Shown here piece after piece: positions 15,801 to 23,948 of a stretch of DNA of 64,000 nt. The DNA lies in NCBI GenBank assembly GCA_018433585.1, contig JAHDQW010000002.1:124001-188000 (forward strand). The letters run 5' to 3'. Under the pieces are notes generated by a model. It was given only the letters and a program-made list of their open reading frames with translations, made no database searches and was not told the origin of the DNA. The DNA comes from Candidatus Praeruminimicrobium purgamenti. GTDB lineage: Bacteria; Elusimicrobiota; Endomicrobiia; Endomicrobiales; Endomicrobiaceae. Positions within the stretch are counted from its first letter, which is position 1. The number at the start of each line of letters is the position of its first letter. The position numbers and the translations under genes are program-made.

Positions 15801-16142
15801 TAAATTTTCAAGAGCAAGCATTGCCTGATCTTTACTTATGTTTTTTGGAGAGTGATTAGCATTATTGCCGAGCAAACGAATGTAATCTAATTTTCTATAG
15901 AGAGAATTACCAACAAGCTTTTTAAAGTCATCTGTATTTATTAAAGATATAAGTTTATCTTGATATGGTACATTAATATCTTTGTCTACGGAATATACCC
16001 ATTTAACTGCAAATTCCATTGCTCTTCTGCAGGCAACGACTGATGAAACAATATCAATATTAAAAATTCTCTCTGCAGATATTGCGGTATCTGCAAAAGT
16101 CTCAAATTGTTTATCTTGTTTTAAAAAGTCAAAGTTTGTCAT
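12819..16142 (-). CDS. hsdR: Type I restriction enzyme, HsdR subunit
   Basis: About 1,107 residues. The N-terminus is a DUF4145-like helical domain (residues 1-130). A PD-(D/E)XK nuclease motif follows, VIEAKK near 246, with the upstream Asp in GFADYVLF. The helicase motor has Walker A GSGKT near 366, DEAH near 462, GLTATP, and QMIGRGTRL as motif VI. The C-terminal third is helical and binds the methylase complex. It cuts DNA lacking the HsdM mark after translocation. The frame is open to a TTG at 16175; ATG at 16142 is preferred. It is the last gene of the island transcribed from about 22.3 kb. Confidence 0.93.
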   Translation of the reverse strand: MTNFDFLKQDKQFETFADTAISAERIFNIDIVSSVVACRRAMEFAVKWVYSVDKDINVPYQDKLISLINTDDFKKLVGNSLYRKLDYIRLLGNNANHSPKNISKDQAMLALENLHVFMNFIYFHYGAKYQQTAFNPELLINHTEKISLSMQEGFELKDLYQLNKNQVSQMTERRAARENKYNEEPISHTEASTRKAYIDVMLTDVGWELNKNWMNEYPIEKMPNKAGTGFADYVLFGDDGKPLAVIEAKKTSVDVEKGRQQAKLYADDLERRFGQRPIIFLTNGYDTRIWIDTENGYPERRVSAIYSKRDLEKEFNKMNSKSKLTNITINDHISGRYYQKEAIKNVCESFDKNNKRKALLVMATGSGKTRTVISLTDVLMQNGWIKNFLFLADRNSLVTQAKRAFHNLMPDLSVTNLVDEKDNYNARGVFSTYQTMINCIDDTKDEENKKLYSCGHFDLIIIDEAHRSIYNKYKDIFNYFDAMLIGLTATPKNEIDKNTYNIFELEDEVPTYAYELKKAVEDGYLVGYNSIETKLNLVENGIFYDELSEKDKQQYEELFEKEEYEIPKSISPSEINTKIFNEDTIKKVLHLLLTTGLKVEYGNKIGKTIIFAKSHLHAEKILKVWNKQYSHYPQHFCRVIDNYTNYSQSLIDDFSTASKLPQIAISVDMLDTGIDIPEILNLVFFKKVLSISKFWQMIGRGTRLCEGLIDGNDKKEFYIFDFCSNFEFFRINKNDKDATSSITIQEQLFNLKTNIIFKLQNFKYQTEFLIEFRNNLIDELLEKISKLNRKNFAVVQHIKFIDKFSKKNNYKVLTYQDILSMEEHIAPLIEPETDEFTALRFDALMYGLELAYIVDKNSAKMKKDLLKKTKALMEYGTIPDVIKQKDLIEKLILPGYIDKIKEIKEFEHIRINLRNLMKYIEKREQKTYDTDFTETIIEMNQNEPDYTSTELENYEKKVAFYIKQHEDNPSIMKIKYNKSLTKQDIQELEKILWHDLGTKEDYQEKFKDMPLGELVRSIVGLDMQAAKEAFSKFIDKQNLDTRQIYFVNQIINHFVHNGLLNDFSIFQESPFTDKGTFLDLFENQINLWNEIKTTIEQINSNATYKQK

Positions 16143-16183
16143 GAATAATTTCTTGATAATATTTAATTTATACAAATAAAGAA

Positions 16184-16558
16184 TTAATCTCTAATATACA
16201 TAAAAGACTGTGGTGCCGTATTAAAGCCATAATCTGATAAATTTTTTGGTTTTTTAAAAATGGCTACTTCTCCTAATTCATATGCATATGCTATATCTTT
16301 TCCCTTAAAATATTCGTCAAAATCTTTTCTTCTAATTCCAGCCCATTGTTTTACAAGTCCCCATAATGTTGATGGTTTATTTGAAATTATAGACTTAACA
16401 GATGCTTTTCCTACAATTTTTTGTACAGGAAATGAAGAATATATAATTATTGTATTTATATCATTTTTTGCGATGGTTCTTCTAAACTCATACCGTTTAT
16501 TTCCATCAATTATCTGTTGAGCATATTTTGGTTTTATTGAAAGCAATATTGTATTCAT
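16184..16558 (-). CDS. ASCH-domain (PUA-like) protein
   Basis: A 124-residue protein with the ASCH signature: an N-terminal LLSIKPKYAQQIIDGNKRYEFRR, where the GxKxxExRR pattern is diagnostic, then IIIYSSFPVQKIVGKASV. ASCH domains belong to the PUA/EVE fold and bind RNA or modified bases; some are ribonucleases or act in translation control. It lies between hsdR and the PIN-GNAT fusion gene (17 nt gap) in the same orientation, so it probably works with the fusion protein. Confidence 0.85.
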   Translation of the reverse strand: MNTILLSIKPKYAQQIIDGNKRYEFRRTIAKNDINTIIIYSSFPVQKIVGKASVKSIISNKPSTLWGLVKQWAGIRRKDFDEYFKGKDIAYAYELGEVAIFKKPKNLSDYGFNTAPQSFMYIRD

Positions 16559-16575
16559 ATATATTTTTTTTACTC

Positions 16576-18096
16576 CTAAGAAAATTTAATATCTGTATTA
16601 GAATCTCTTAAAATTTTATCAAATTGTTCATCGCTTATGCGAGTAAATGGTCTAGGTCCATTTGGATATTGAATAATTTCTTTATCCCAAAGATAATCCA
16701 ATGTTAATCGTTTAGATAAACTTTTCACAAAAATGAATTTCAATATTTTAAGATTATATCTGTTCCTATCCCAAAAAGCATTAAGTTCTGTATTTGTAAA
16801 AACAGTTCTATTTTGGCAATTATTTAAATACTCATTTTTATCACGGAAATTACTGATAATTTTATCTACAATTCCGATCGTCGTTATTACTGAAGAATAT
16901 CTCTTATTTGTATTGCTTTCACCCATACGATAAAATAAAATTATATCGCCATCATGAATATTATTTTCAGAAGCCCAAGAAATATATACTTTTTGTAATG
17001 CATATCTATGAGGTATTTTGCTTAAAAAATCAATTTTATTTTCAGTGTTTAATTTAGAATCAGGCAATAACGTAGTATGATATTGGTGTGAAATCGGCAG
17101 AATAAATTTCTGGTTATTGTATAAAATATTTGGAAAATTTTCTTTTATAGATTTATTTGTATAGTATGTATTCATATCTTTTACAAATACTGCTTCGTTT
17201 CCATTCTGTGTTTTTTTTATCCCATATCTATAAAATCCCCATTTTTTTAATAAATCTACTAAAACCTCTAATTCTGTTCTGTTTTCAAATAATGTTACAT
17301 ATATTTCATCGACTTTATATTGAATAGCATTATCAAAAATAATTTTTATAAATCGTTCGCCTAAACGAAAACCTGTAGATTCTACTTTAAATGTCCCAAC
17401 TTTCAATCTTTTTTTATTTGTAAAAACAGGTTCAATGTTAGAATAATTCTCGTTTTTATCTTCTGTTTTTAAATAAAGGAAACCTAGAATGTTTTGTTTA
17501 TCATCTTTACAGATATAGGCTTCTTCACTTGATTTTGACTTAAACCACTCATTAAATTCTTTGTAGTCTCTTCTAAATGTATCAAAAAAATTTGAATTTA
17601 TATCTACATGTCCAAAATATGTTGTTTCAACAGATAACATCTTATATTTAATTAACGCCGGATTTTCTGCTGTTACTTTTAGCAAAAACTGATTAATTGA
17701 AAAAACTTTATTTTCTATTTTTAACAATTTTGCTTTATTTATTAACCTTTTATCTTCCGTTATAAATATATTTACCGTTCCGCAATACACTTCAAATAAT
17801 AAACATGTATCTATTCGATCATTTTCAGTTTTATCATATTCAGATAATTTATTTAAAAAATCTTTATCTGGTGAAATTAAAGTTTTAAGTTCTTCATAAG
17901 ATTGTAATTTTACGTCAAGTATCTCTTGAGTTTCACTATGTTCATATTTTTTTATTTCTTTGATGGTTAAAGGATGTATTAATTTAGAATATTTTAATTT
18001 ATCCAGCCAGTAAAACAAATGTCCGATACTTTCATTAGATACTCTATTGTTTTCTCTATGTATGATAATATTTGTATCAAGCAATGCTTTTGTCAT
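16576..18096 (-). CDS. PIN-GNAT-EVE/ASCH-like fusion protein
   Basis: About 506 residues in three parts. Residues 1-140 are a PIN nuclease: ALLDTNIII with the first Asp, a Glu in IKEIKKYE, ENDRIDTCLL, and FITEDKRLINKA with the last Asp. Residues about 190-300 look like a GNAT domain (KVGTFKVESTGFRLGERFIK, then a WGFYRYG end). Residues about 340-505 resemble an EVE/ASCH PUA-like fold (KVYISWASENNIHDGDIILFYR, TTIGIVDKI). The combination suggests a nuclease effector with acetyl-CoA and nucleic-acid sensing. ATG at 18096 has GGA upstream; a TTG at 18114 would overlap the upstream stop. The function is not known. Confidence 0.7.
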   Translation of the reverse strand: MTKALLDTNIIIHRENNRVSNESIGHLFYWLDKLKYSKLIHPLTIKEIKKYEHSETQEILDVKLQSYEELKTLISPDKDFLNKLSEYDKTENDRIDTCLLFEVYCGTVNIFITEDKRLINKAKLLKIENKVFSINQFLLKVTAENPALIKYKMLSVETTYFGHVDINSNFFDTFRRDYKEFNEWFKSKSSEEAYICKDDKQNILGFLYLKTEDKNENYSNIEPVFTNKKRLKVGTFKVESTGFRLGERFIKIIFDNAIQYKVDEIYVTLFENRTELEVLVDLLKKWGFYRYGIKKTQNGNEAVFVKDMNTYYTNKSIKENFPNILYNNQKFILPISHQYHTTLLPDSKLNTENKIDFLSKIPHRYALQKVYISWASENNIHDGDIILFYRMGESNTNKRYSSVITTIGIVDKIISNFRDKNEYLNNCQNRTVFTNTELNAFWDRNRYNLKILKFIFVKSLSKRLTLDYLWDKEIIQYPNGPRPFTRISDEQFDKILRDSNTDIKFS

Positions 18097-18110
18097 ATTC
18101 ATTCCATTAA

Positions 18111-18758
18111 TCAAAAATATTTTTCAAAATTATTTAGAAACAATTCTAGCACTGGATTTCTAATATAAAGTATACAATTTCTAGAGATATCTCTCGTTAT
18201 ATAATAAGCAGTATCATTTTTATCCTTACAATTTAGACATAAACAAAAATCAATATTTTTATATTTATCTAAATCTCTATTATATTTTTCATATCCCTTT
18301 ATTTCCTTATCATAATTGATTCCAAAATGCCTACAAACTGTTTGTTGTTGTGATTTTGTAGAGTAGCAAAAAATACCAACTAGTATGTTAGATTTTTTTG
18401 AGGAATGAGTTTTTATCTTAAATGCTGTTTGATTTAACTTTTGAAATTCTGAAGATTTAGTGCAACTTTTGATTTCCATAAACATTAAAGTATCATTCAG
18501 TCTATATAATTTTTCTGTTCCCATTTGAGCATCTTTAATCAACCAAATAAAATCACATTCTGAACTTTGCCAATGTTTATCATATAATATACCACTTGAG
18601 AGTTTTAAATCTGGATATATCTTGTGTATCACATTTTTTATAAATTCTTCTCGTAACTTGCCTTTTGTTACTTTATGAGAAATTAAATCAGAAAGTTCAA
18701 ATTGTAATTTTAATAATCTCTGAAAATATAAATTTATTTGTTCTTTTATATCAGCCAT
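18111..18758 (-). CDS. DUF6602-like protein, probable PD-(D/E)XK nuclease fold
   Basis: About 215 residues. The N-terminus is a helix with HKVTKGKLREEFIKNVI, followed by LSSGILYDKHWQSSECDFIWLI and LMFMEIKSC. The spacing of Glu, ECD and MEIKS matches the E-(D)-ExK active site of PD-(D/E)XK nucleases and the DUF6602 family often found beside restriction systems. The ATG at 18758 overlaps the end of hsdS by 8 bp, so the two are coupled. A sensor or nuclease role is inferred. Confidence 0.65.
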   Translation of the reverse strand: MADIKEQINLYFQRLLKLQFELSDLISHKVTKGKLREEFIKNVIHKIYPDLKLSSGILYDKHWQSSECDFIWLIKDAQMGTEKLYRLNDTLMFMEIKSCTKSSEFQKLNQTAFKIKTHSSKKSNILVGIFCYSTKSQQQTVCRHFGINYDKEIKGYEKYNRDLDKYKNIDFCLCLNCKDKNDTAYYITRDISRNCILYIRNPVLELFLNNFEKYF

Positions 18759-19899
18759 TAGTATTCTCAAAATATTTTTGCATTAAGGATTTATATAGTA
18801 ATTCAAGTTTTTTAAGAGATTTATTAACTAATAATTTTTGTTTTTCTATTTCTTCAACAAATTCTGAAAATTTATTTTGTAATTGTATTGGTGGCAAGTA
18901 TGTTTTTATATTTTCAACTATTGGTTTTGAGATTTCTTTAAAAGTTGCACCACGTCCTAAATCAATAATATTTTGTTTTTTATTTTTTAATAAATAATAA
19001 ATGAAAATAGAATTTGCAACTTTGGTATCCAATATTAAATTTTTAAAACCTTGATTACAATACATTTCTGTCCCCGCAATTGCCAATTTACCTATAGGAG
19101 CCCTAGAAGAGAGTAAAATAGTTCCTTTTGGTAAAATGTTAAGAGAACAACTTTTTGCTCCTAAGGGAGTTATTTTTCTTTGAGTGTCATAAATTATAAA
19201 TGAATTATTTTCCATTTCCGCAGGAGTAATCCATTTTAATGTTCCATCCCAAAATATAGGATTATTTGTATTAGGAGTAGAACCAGATATTACCATTGCA
19301 TAATCTTTAATTTTTCTTATATTGAAATTTTTTGGATTTGTTAGAGGGTCTCCAAACATATCAACGAATTTACTTTTAATTAACAAATCTAATTTTTCAA
19401 GTTGTTGTTTCCGTAAATCAATTAAATTATTTACTTTATCTAAAGTATTAGCAATTTTTTTTTGAATATTTAAATCAGGCAAAGGGATTAAAATTGTGCT
19501 TAGAGATTCTTTATTAATAGCTTTAAATGTACTGCCTGTTCCTTTTGAAAGCAAATCGCTATATTTTGATTTTAAAACATAATATAAATATTTAAAATTT
19601 GTATTTTCTTTAGGTGTTAAAGCTGTTAATCCTCTACCTATACAACAAGTGCTATCAGCAATATTTAGAGCTCCTATAGGAGCTCTAACAGATAATAAAA
19701 TATCATTTTTATGCGCTATTTTAGTTGGTTTATTACAATAGTATTTTGGAATTGGATTTATATTACCAAAATCAGCATTCCCCTGATAAAAAGGAAGTCC
19801 ATCTTGATTTTGATTATAACTTGAAGAAACAGGAGATTGTCCCATATTCAAAGAACAGGTATCTATTAAATTCATCTTTCTATGATTATTACTTTTCAT
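18751..19899 (-). CDS. hsdS: Type I restriction-modification specificity subunit HsdS
   Basis: 382 residues with two target-recognition domains, each followed by a helical spacer. The first ends ILIPLPDLNIQKKIANTLDKV and the second IKTYLPPIQLQNKFSEFVEEI, both typical HsdS conserved regions. Matching half-motifs, LLSVRAPIGALNIA and LLSSRAPIGKLAIA, occur in each TRD. It sets the bipartite DNA sequence recognised by the HsdM and HsdR complexes. AAGGAT lies upstream of the ATG. An unknown gene lies between it and hsdM. Confidence 0.93.
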   Translation of the reverse strand: MKSNNHRKMNLIDTCSLNMGQSPVSSSYNQNQDGLPFYQGNADFGNINPIPKYYCNKPTKIAHKNDILLSVRAPIGALNIADSTCCIGRGLTALTPKENTNFKYLYYVLKSKYSDLLSKGTGSTFKAINKESLSTILIPLPDLNIQKKIANTLDKVNNLIDLRKQQLEKLDLLIKSKFVDMFGDPLTNPKNFNIRKIKDYAMVISGSTPNTNNPIFWDGTLKWITPAEMENNSFIIYDTQRKITPLGAKSCSLNILPKGTILLSSRAPIGKLAIAGTEMYCNQGFKNLILDTKVANSIFIYYLLKNKKQNIIDLGRGATFKEISKPIVENIKTYLPPIQLQNKFSEFVEEIEKQKLLVNKSLKKLELLYKSLMQKYFENTNG

Positions 19900-19916
19900 T
19901 TTATAGATCCTTGTAA

Positions 19917-20657
19917 TTAAATAAGTGGAAGATTAATAAAAGTTGCACAAGTATTATATATTTTTTTCAATGCTTCTAAAGTACCAACAAGTTTAATAGC
20001 TTTATCTCCAGAATTAGAAATAGTGCAAATTATACTTTGTATGGTTCTTCTTAATTTATTGAAAGCTTTATTTTTTTGTTCTGGTGTAGATTCTGCTGAT
20101 AATTCATCTAATGAATCTTCAACTTCTTTTAAGTCATTATCATCTATTCCTTCAATTGTTTTACATTCTTTACGGAATTTGGCAAAAATATCTTGTAATT
20201 CTATTATGTTACTAATTGATAAATTTTGAGATTGAGATTGACTTTGAGTTTGTTGATTATTTATGGTTATTATATTTTTTGGCTGAGACTGTTTTTTTTC
20301 TAATTCAATAAAATCTTTATCATATTCATCAGAATATAGAAGATAATTTGTAAAATCATTCCCTTTATCAAATACTAATATTCGATCAGGGGCTAATACA
20401 ACAACACCAGCAGATGATAAAGATTCTTTTCCATAGACATTACTTTTTTGTTCGCTATGGACTATTTTTATATGCGTAATCTCATCTCTGCTTTTTATAC
20501 GTGTTCCAGATATAACAAATTCTTTATTGCGTCTGTAAGGTTTAACAATTTCAGTATTTAATCTTTCAAAAGACATATCTAAACTTTCAATGCCCCATCT
20601 ATTTTTATCTGTCAAAATCTGACAATGCCAATATCCAACATTCGGTATTTTTGCCAT
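19917..20657 (-). CDS. Unrecognised protein embedded between hsdM and hsdS
   Basis: 246 residues. The N-terminal part (about 1-125) is beta-rich and starts MAKIPNVGYWHCQILTDKNR. A glutamine/serine-rich linker (NNQQTQSQSQSQ, about 132-143) joins it to a helical, acidic C-terminal domain ending in a hydrophobic stretch (YNTCATFINLPLI). Two domains with a flexible linker suggest a sensor joined to an effector or membrane-acting tail, as in several defence proteins, but no family is recognised. GGAG precedes the ATG. It is 13 nt after hsdM and 17 nt before hsdS. Confidence 0.6.
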   Translation of the reverse strand: MAKIPNVGYWHCQILTDKNRWGIESLDMSFERLNTEIVKPYRRNKEFVISGTRIKSRDEITHIKIVHSEQKSNVYGKESLSSAGVVVLAPDRILVFDKGNDFTNYLLYSDEYDKDFIELEKKQSQPKNIITINNQQTQSQSQSQNLSISNIIELQDIFAKFRKECKTIEGIDDNDLKEVEDSLDELSAESTPEQKNKAFNKLRRTIQSIICTISNSGDKAIKLVGTLEALKKIYNTCATFINLPLI

Positions 20658-20670
20658 CTTATGTCTCCGC

Positions 20671-22125
20671 TTATATTATTTTTTTAAATTCTTTTATTCC
20701 TTTTGAAATTTGAGTTTCAATATTTTCTATTTCTTTTAAAATTACTTTGGGAGCAGGATACTTTTCTGCAGCATATTCAATTTTTTTGTATTTGTTAATT
20801 GAAAGGTCATAATCATTATCTATTATTTCTTTTTTAGGAACAAAAAATGACTTATCTGTCCTTTTTCTTTTGTCTTCTAATTGTAAATTATGGAATCTTG
20901 AAATAATATCAGGAATATCGTTATCTTTTATTTCATCTCGTTTATCATCTAAAGTGTAACCGTCTGCCTGCATATCATAAAACCAAACTTTGTCCGTTCC
21001 GCCGTGTCCTGTTTTTGTAAATATTAAAACAGCTGTGGATACACCAGCATAAGGTTTAAAAACACCAGACGGCATAGAAATAACTGCCTCAAGTCTGTTG
21101 TTATCAATTATCTCTTTTCTGATAGATTTATGAGCATTAGAAGAACCAAATAATACTCCGTCCGGAACAATTGATGCACATCTACCGCCAGTTTTCAACA
21201 TTCTTAAAAATAAAACTAAAAATAATAATTCTGTTTTTTTAGTTTTTGCAATTTTTAAAATATCTGTAGATACTGTATCATAGTCCAAACTGCCTTTAAA
21301 AGGCGGATTTGCTAAAATAACATTAAATTTATTTGTATCAGTGTTTTTATCCGACAGACTGTCTTTATAAAAAATATTCGGATTTTCTATGCCGTGAGTC
21401 ATCATATTCATAGCGCCGATTCTTAACATTGTCCTGTCCATATCATAACCATAAAACATATCGTTGTTATAATGTTTTTTATTTTCTTTGTTATGAAATA
21501 TTTTTTCAAAATATTTTTCTTTTAAATATTCGCCTGCCGATACTAAAAATCCGCTTGTTCCGCATGAAGGGTCGCAAATGATATCTGTCGGCTTTGGAGC
21601 AATAAGTTCTACCATCATACGGATAATATGCCTTGGCGTTCTGAACTGCCCGTTTGTTCCGGAATTAGAGAGTTTTGATAAAAGATATTCGTATATATCG
21701 CCTTTTGAGTCTTTATTTTGCCATTCAATATCATCCATAGCCGTAATAATTTTTTCAAGTAACTGCGGTGTAGGTATTTTAAATATGGCGTCGCTCATAT
21801 ATTTTGCATAAGTACTGTTTTTGTCTGAATGTAAATTTTTTATAAACGGAAAAACTTTTTCTTGAACGATTTGATACATTTTATTAGCAGGTAAATCTCT
21901 AAATACTGACCATTTATATTGCTGTTGGTCTTTAGAGAACATAGATTCATACTTTGTTTTAAGAATGGTGCTTTCTTTTTGTCTTGTTTTATCTAAGGTG
22001 TCCAAATCTTTAATAAAAATAAGATATGTTATTTGTTCTATAACATCAAGAGGATTTGTAATACCACCTGTCCAAAACATTTCCCAAAGCTTATCAATCC
22101 TATTTTTAAATTCCCCTGTTACCAT
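20671..22125 (-). CDS. hsdM: Type I restriction-modification DNA methyltransferase HsdM
   Basis: 484 residues. The N-terminal HsdM helical bundle (NPLDVIEQITYLIFIKDLD) is followed by the N6-adenine methyltransferase domain with AdoMet motif I DPSCGTSGFLV (about 185) and catalytic NPPF (about 273). It methylates adenine in the HsdS-specified site to protect host DNA. It is the first large gene of the island, in the order hsdM, unknown, hsdS, DUF6602-like, PIN-GNAT fusion, ASCH, hsdR. Confidence 0.94.
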   Translation of the reverse strand: MVTGEFKNRIDKLWEMFWTGGITNPLDVIEQITYLIFIKDLDTLDKTRQKESTILKTKYESMFSKDQQQYKWSVFRDLPANKMYQIVQEKVFPFIKNLHSDKNSTYAKYMSDAIFKIPTPQLLEKIITAMDDIEWQNKDSKGDIYEYLLSKLSNSGTNGQFRTPRHIIRMMVELIAPKPTDIICDPSCGTSGFLVSAGEYLKEKYFEKIFHNKENKKHYNNDMFYGYDMDRTMLRIGAMNMMTHGIENPNIFYKDSLSDKNTDTNKFNVILANPPFKGSLDYDTVSTDILKIAKTKKTELLFLVLFLRMLKTGGRCASIVPDGVLFGSSNAHKSIRKEIIDNNRLEAVISMPSGVFKPYAGVSTAVLIFTKTGHGGTDKVWFYDMQADGYTLDDKRDEIKDNDIPDIISRFHNLQLEDKRKRTDKSFFVPKKEIIDNDYDLSINKYKKIEYAAEKYPAPKVILKEIENIETQISKGIKEFKKII

Positions 22126-22136
22126 TCTATAATCCT

Positions 22137-22235
22137 TTATGTTAAATATTTAAATAATTTTTTGTTTTGATTTTTTATATTGAGAGATATTTCATTGATT
22201 TTTATTCTTGCTTTAGCTTCGGTGCTATTAGTCAT
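22137..22235 (-). pseudogene. Short frame resembling the start of an HsdR/helicase protein
   Basis: A 32-codon frame beginning MTNSTEAKARIKINEI. The TEAKARIKIN phrase resembles N-termini of HsdR-like proteins (commonly continuing with a Leu-rich helix and GW). After that the match stops and the sequence becomes Lys/Asn-rich. It lies 11 nt before hsdM and inside the transcript. I read it as a possible relic of an earlier hsdR 5' end, or a very small gene. Confidence 0.35.
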
Positions 22236-22284
22236 TAATAAAACCCATTTATTTATAAAAAGATTTGATGATTTATTATATATG

Positions 22285-22313
22285 ATTTTAGCACAAAATT
22301 CATTTAATATCAA
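22285..22313 (-). promoter_or_regulatory. Probable promoter of the restriction-modification island
   Basis: On the minus strand TTGATA (22313-22308) and TAAAAT (22290-22285) are separated by 17 nt. Transcription would start near 22278 and read the short frame, hsdM and the genes after it. Confidence 0.55.
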
Positions 22314-22493
22314 ATTCATTTTGAGGATAAAACACATACAAAATATTAACGATTTTTACTATGATATTTTGATAAAAACATTATAGAGAAAAAACATATT
22401 CCCTTTATCTTTGAACCATAATAATTAAACAAATTCAATAGCATTAATATACAGTTTCTACAAAATAAACAGTTATGGAAAATCAAAAAACTC

Positions 22494-22522
22494 TTGACTT
22501 AATGATAATTATAATATACAAT
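22494..22522 (+). promoter_or_regulatory. Probable promoter of the HTH regulator gene
   Basis: TTGACT (22494-22499) and TACAAT (22517-22522), 17-nt spacer, about 40 nt before the ATG at 22562. Several overlapping TATAAT-like boxes are nearby. Confidence 0.5.
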
Positions 22523-22561
22523 AAATAATATAGAGAATAATATAATATTCATTATAAAATT

Positions 22562-22891
22562 ATGAAAAGAAAAATAATATTGCCGGTTCAAGCAAATAAA
22601 GCTCTTGTAAAGCTTGGCGAAAACATCAAAGAAGCCAGAATAAAACGCAGAATATCTACCGTTTTACTGGCTGAAAAGACAGGTTTCTCAAGGGTTACCC
22701 TTGCCAAGATAGAAAAAGGCAATCCTTACGTCTCTATAGGGGCTTATGCTGAGATTATTTTTATATTAGGAATGACTGACAAGCTTTATAACTTATTAGA
22801 CCCTTCTTCTGACAGAGAAGGCAATATCCTTGAAAAAGCGCGGTATCCTAAAAGAATACGATACAAGAAGAACGAAGGACAGCTCTTTTAA
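22562..22891 (+). CDS. XRE-family HTH regulator, HipB-like
   Basis: 109 residues with a single Cro/C1-type helix-turn-helix: LGENIKEARIKRRISTVLLAEKTGFSRVTLAKIEKG, where the recognition helix is SRVTLAKIE. The length and the N-terminal extension before the HTH resemble HipB-type antitoxins, which normally precede a hipA kinase gene. Here the next gene is a GNAT enzyme instead, so it is an orphan. It may repress its own promoter or the divergent restriction island (inference). Confidence 0.82.
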   Translation: MKRKIILPVQANKALVKLGENIKEARIKRRISTVLLAEKTGFSRVTLAKIEKGNPYVSIGAYAEIIFILGMTDKLYNLLDPSSDREGNILEKARYPKRIRYKKNEGQLF

Positions 22892-22970
22892 ATTATATAA
22901 AGGTTGATTTATAACAGACTTGTTGATATAATATACAGCCGATATATTTTAAGAGAGAGTTTTTGTTAAC

Positions 22971-23429
22971 ATGCACACAGTAGAAGAAGTAATTTTCGGT
23001 TCTAACCGTTATGAAAAAACCGTTCATCTCAGAGATGAAGTTATGAGAAAGCCGCTCGGGCTTTCGATTAAAAACGACGATTTATCCTTTGAAAAAGAAG
23101 CTACCGTGCTTGCAGTTTTTGATAATGACCAAATACTCGGCACGGGAATATTAGTTTTTGAAGACGAATCTACTGCCAAAGTTTGTTTTTTATGCGTTAA
23201 GCCGGACTTGCAGAAATCAGGAATAGGACGCGCAATTATCAATGACATTGAAAAACGTTCTTTACAGAACGGCATTAAAAAGATATATCTTGAATCGCGT
23301 TTAACGGCAATGAATTTTTATAAAAAACTCGGTTATACAGAATACGGAGAAATCCAAATGATGAAGATTGCTCCGGTACAGCACATTAAAATGGAAAAGA
23401 TATTATCTCTTCAAACAGCGCAAAGCTGA
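22971..23429 (+). CDS. GNAT family N-acetyltransferase (ElaA/YjcF-like)
   Basis: 152 residues. The early HLRDEVMRKPLGL and DNDQILGTGIL match the ElaA/YjcF type of GNAT domain. FLCVKPDLQKSGIGRAIINDIEK carries the acetyl-CoA loop (Q-SGIGRA), and AMNFYKKLGYTEYGE is the final motif. Substrate unknown. A purine-rich GAGAGAG precedes the ATG. It follows the HTH gene by 79 nt, and the two could be one unit. Confidence 0.85.
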   Translation: MHTVEEVIFGSNRYEKTVHLRDEVMRKPLGLSIKNDDLSFEKEATVLAVFDNDQILGTGILVFEDESTAKVCFLCVKPDLQKSGIGRAIINDIEKRSLQNGIKKIYLESRLTAMNFYKKLGYTEYGEIQMMKIAPVQHIKMEKILSLQTAQS

Positions 23430-23466
23430 TATTTAATAAAAACCCGCAAATTTACAAAATTCTTAC

Positions 23467-23522
23467 AAAACCTTTAAGCTTTAAAGCAATCTGATTTCAT
23501 ATTATTCAGACTGAAGGTTTTT
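23467..23522 (+). terminator. Possible terminator after the GNAT gene
   Basis: AAAACCTT pairs with AAGGTTTT, with an inner TCTGA/TCAGA hairpin, followed by T-rich sequence. It faces the next terminator of the minus-strand operon. Confidence 0.4.
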
Positions 23523-23535
23523 ACTATAAATAAAA

Positions 23536-23578
23536 AAATTTCAGCTTAACGTACAAAACGTACATTAGGCTGAAATTT
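23536..23578 (-). terminator. Terminator of the hydrogenase operon
   Basis: A long inverted repeat, AAATTTCAGC...GCTGAAATTT with inner GTAC pairing, followed on the minus strand by a run of seven T. It lies 19 nt after the last hydrogenase gene. The stem may work in both directions. Confidence 0.75.
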
Positions 23579-23597
23579 ATGAATTTATAAAAAAAGT

Positions 23598-23948
23598 TTA
23601 CAGTTTAACTACCAGTTTGCTCTTATCGCCGGTTGCCAGTTCAAACTCATTTGTATTCTTTAATGCTCCGAATTTACATGAAATAACGCACTGGCTGCAG
23701 AATATGCATCTGTCTAGATGAAGAGTGGCTTCAAACTGTTTATCGGCTATTTTAGTGATAAAAATAGCTTTGGCAGGGCAGTTTCTGACGCACATATTGC
23801 ACCCTACGCACTTTTCTTTTATGTATGCAACTTTGCCGTTGTAATGTTTATGTATTTCTCTTTTTTTAAAAGGATATGACGAAGTAGCAGGCTTTTTAAA
23901 AAGCGAGCTGATAGTTTCTGCCAACATTTTGCCGAGTTTTTTGCTCAT
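23598..23948 (-). CDS. Complex I-like hydrogenase, ferredoxin subunit (NuoI-like)
   Basis: 116 residues. Two [4Fe-4S] motifs: CVGCNMCVRNCP and CIFCSQCVISC. This is the relay subunit that passes electrons from ferredoxin to the small subunit, like NuoI/HycF/EchF. It is the last gene of the eleven-gene operon and overlaps the NuoH-like gene by 4 bp. Confidence 0.88.
   Translation of the reverse strand: MSKKLGKMLAETISSLFKKPATSSYPFKKREIHKHYNGKVAYIKEKCVGCNMCVRNCPAKAIFITKIADKQFEATLHLDRCIFCSQCVISCKFGALKNTNEFELATGDKSKLVVKL

Noticed and set aside
16143-16175. HsdR start at 16175
   Set aside because: This codon is TTG without a ribosome site; ATG at 16142 gives the normal N-terminus.
22236-22337. 66-residue frame upstream of hsdM
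   Set aside because: Its first half lies across the likely promoter (22285-22313); only the last 32 codons are transcribed and have a recognisable start.
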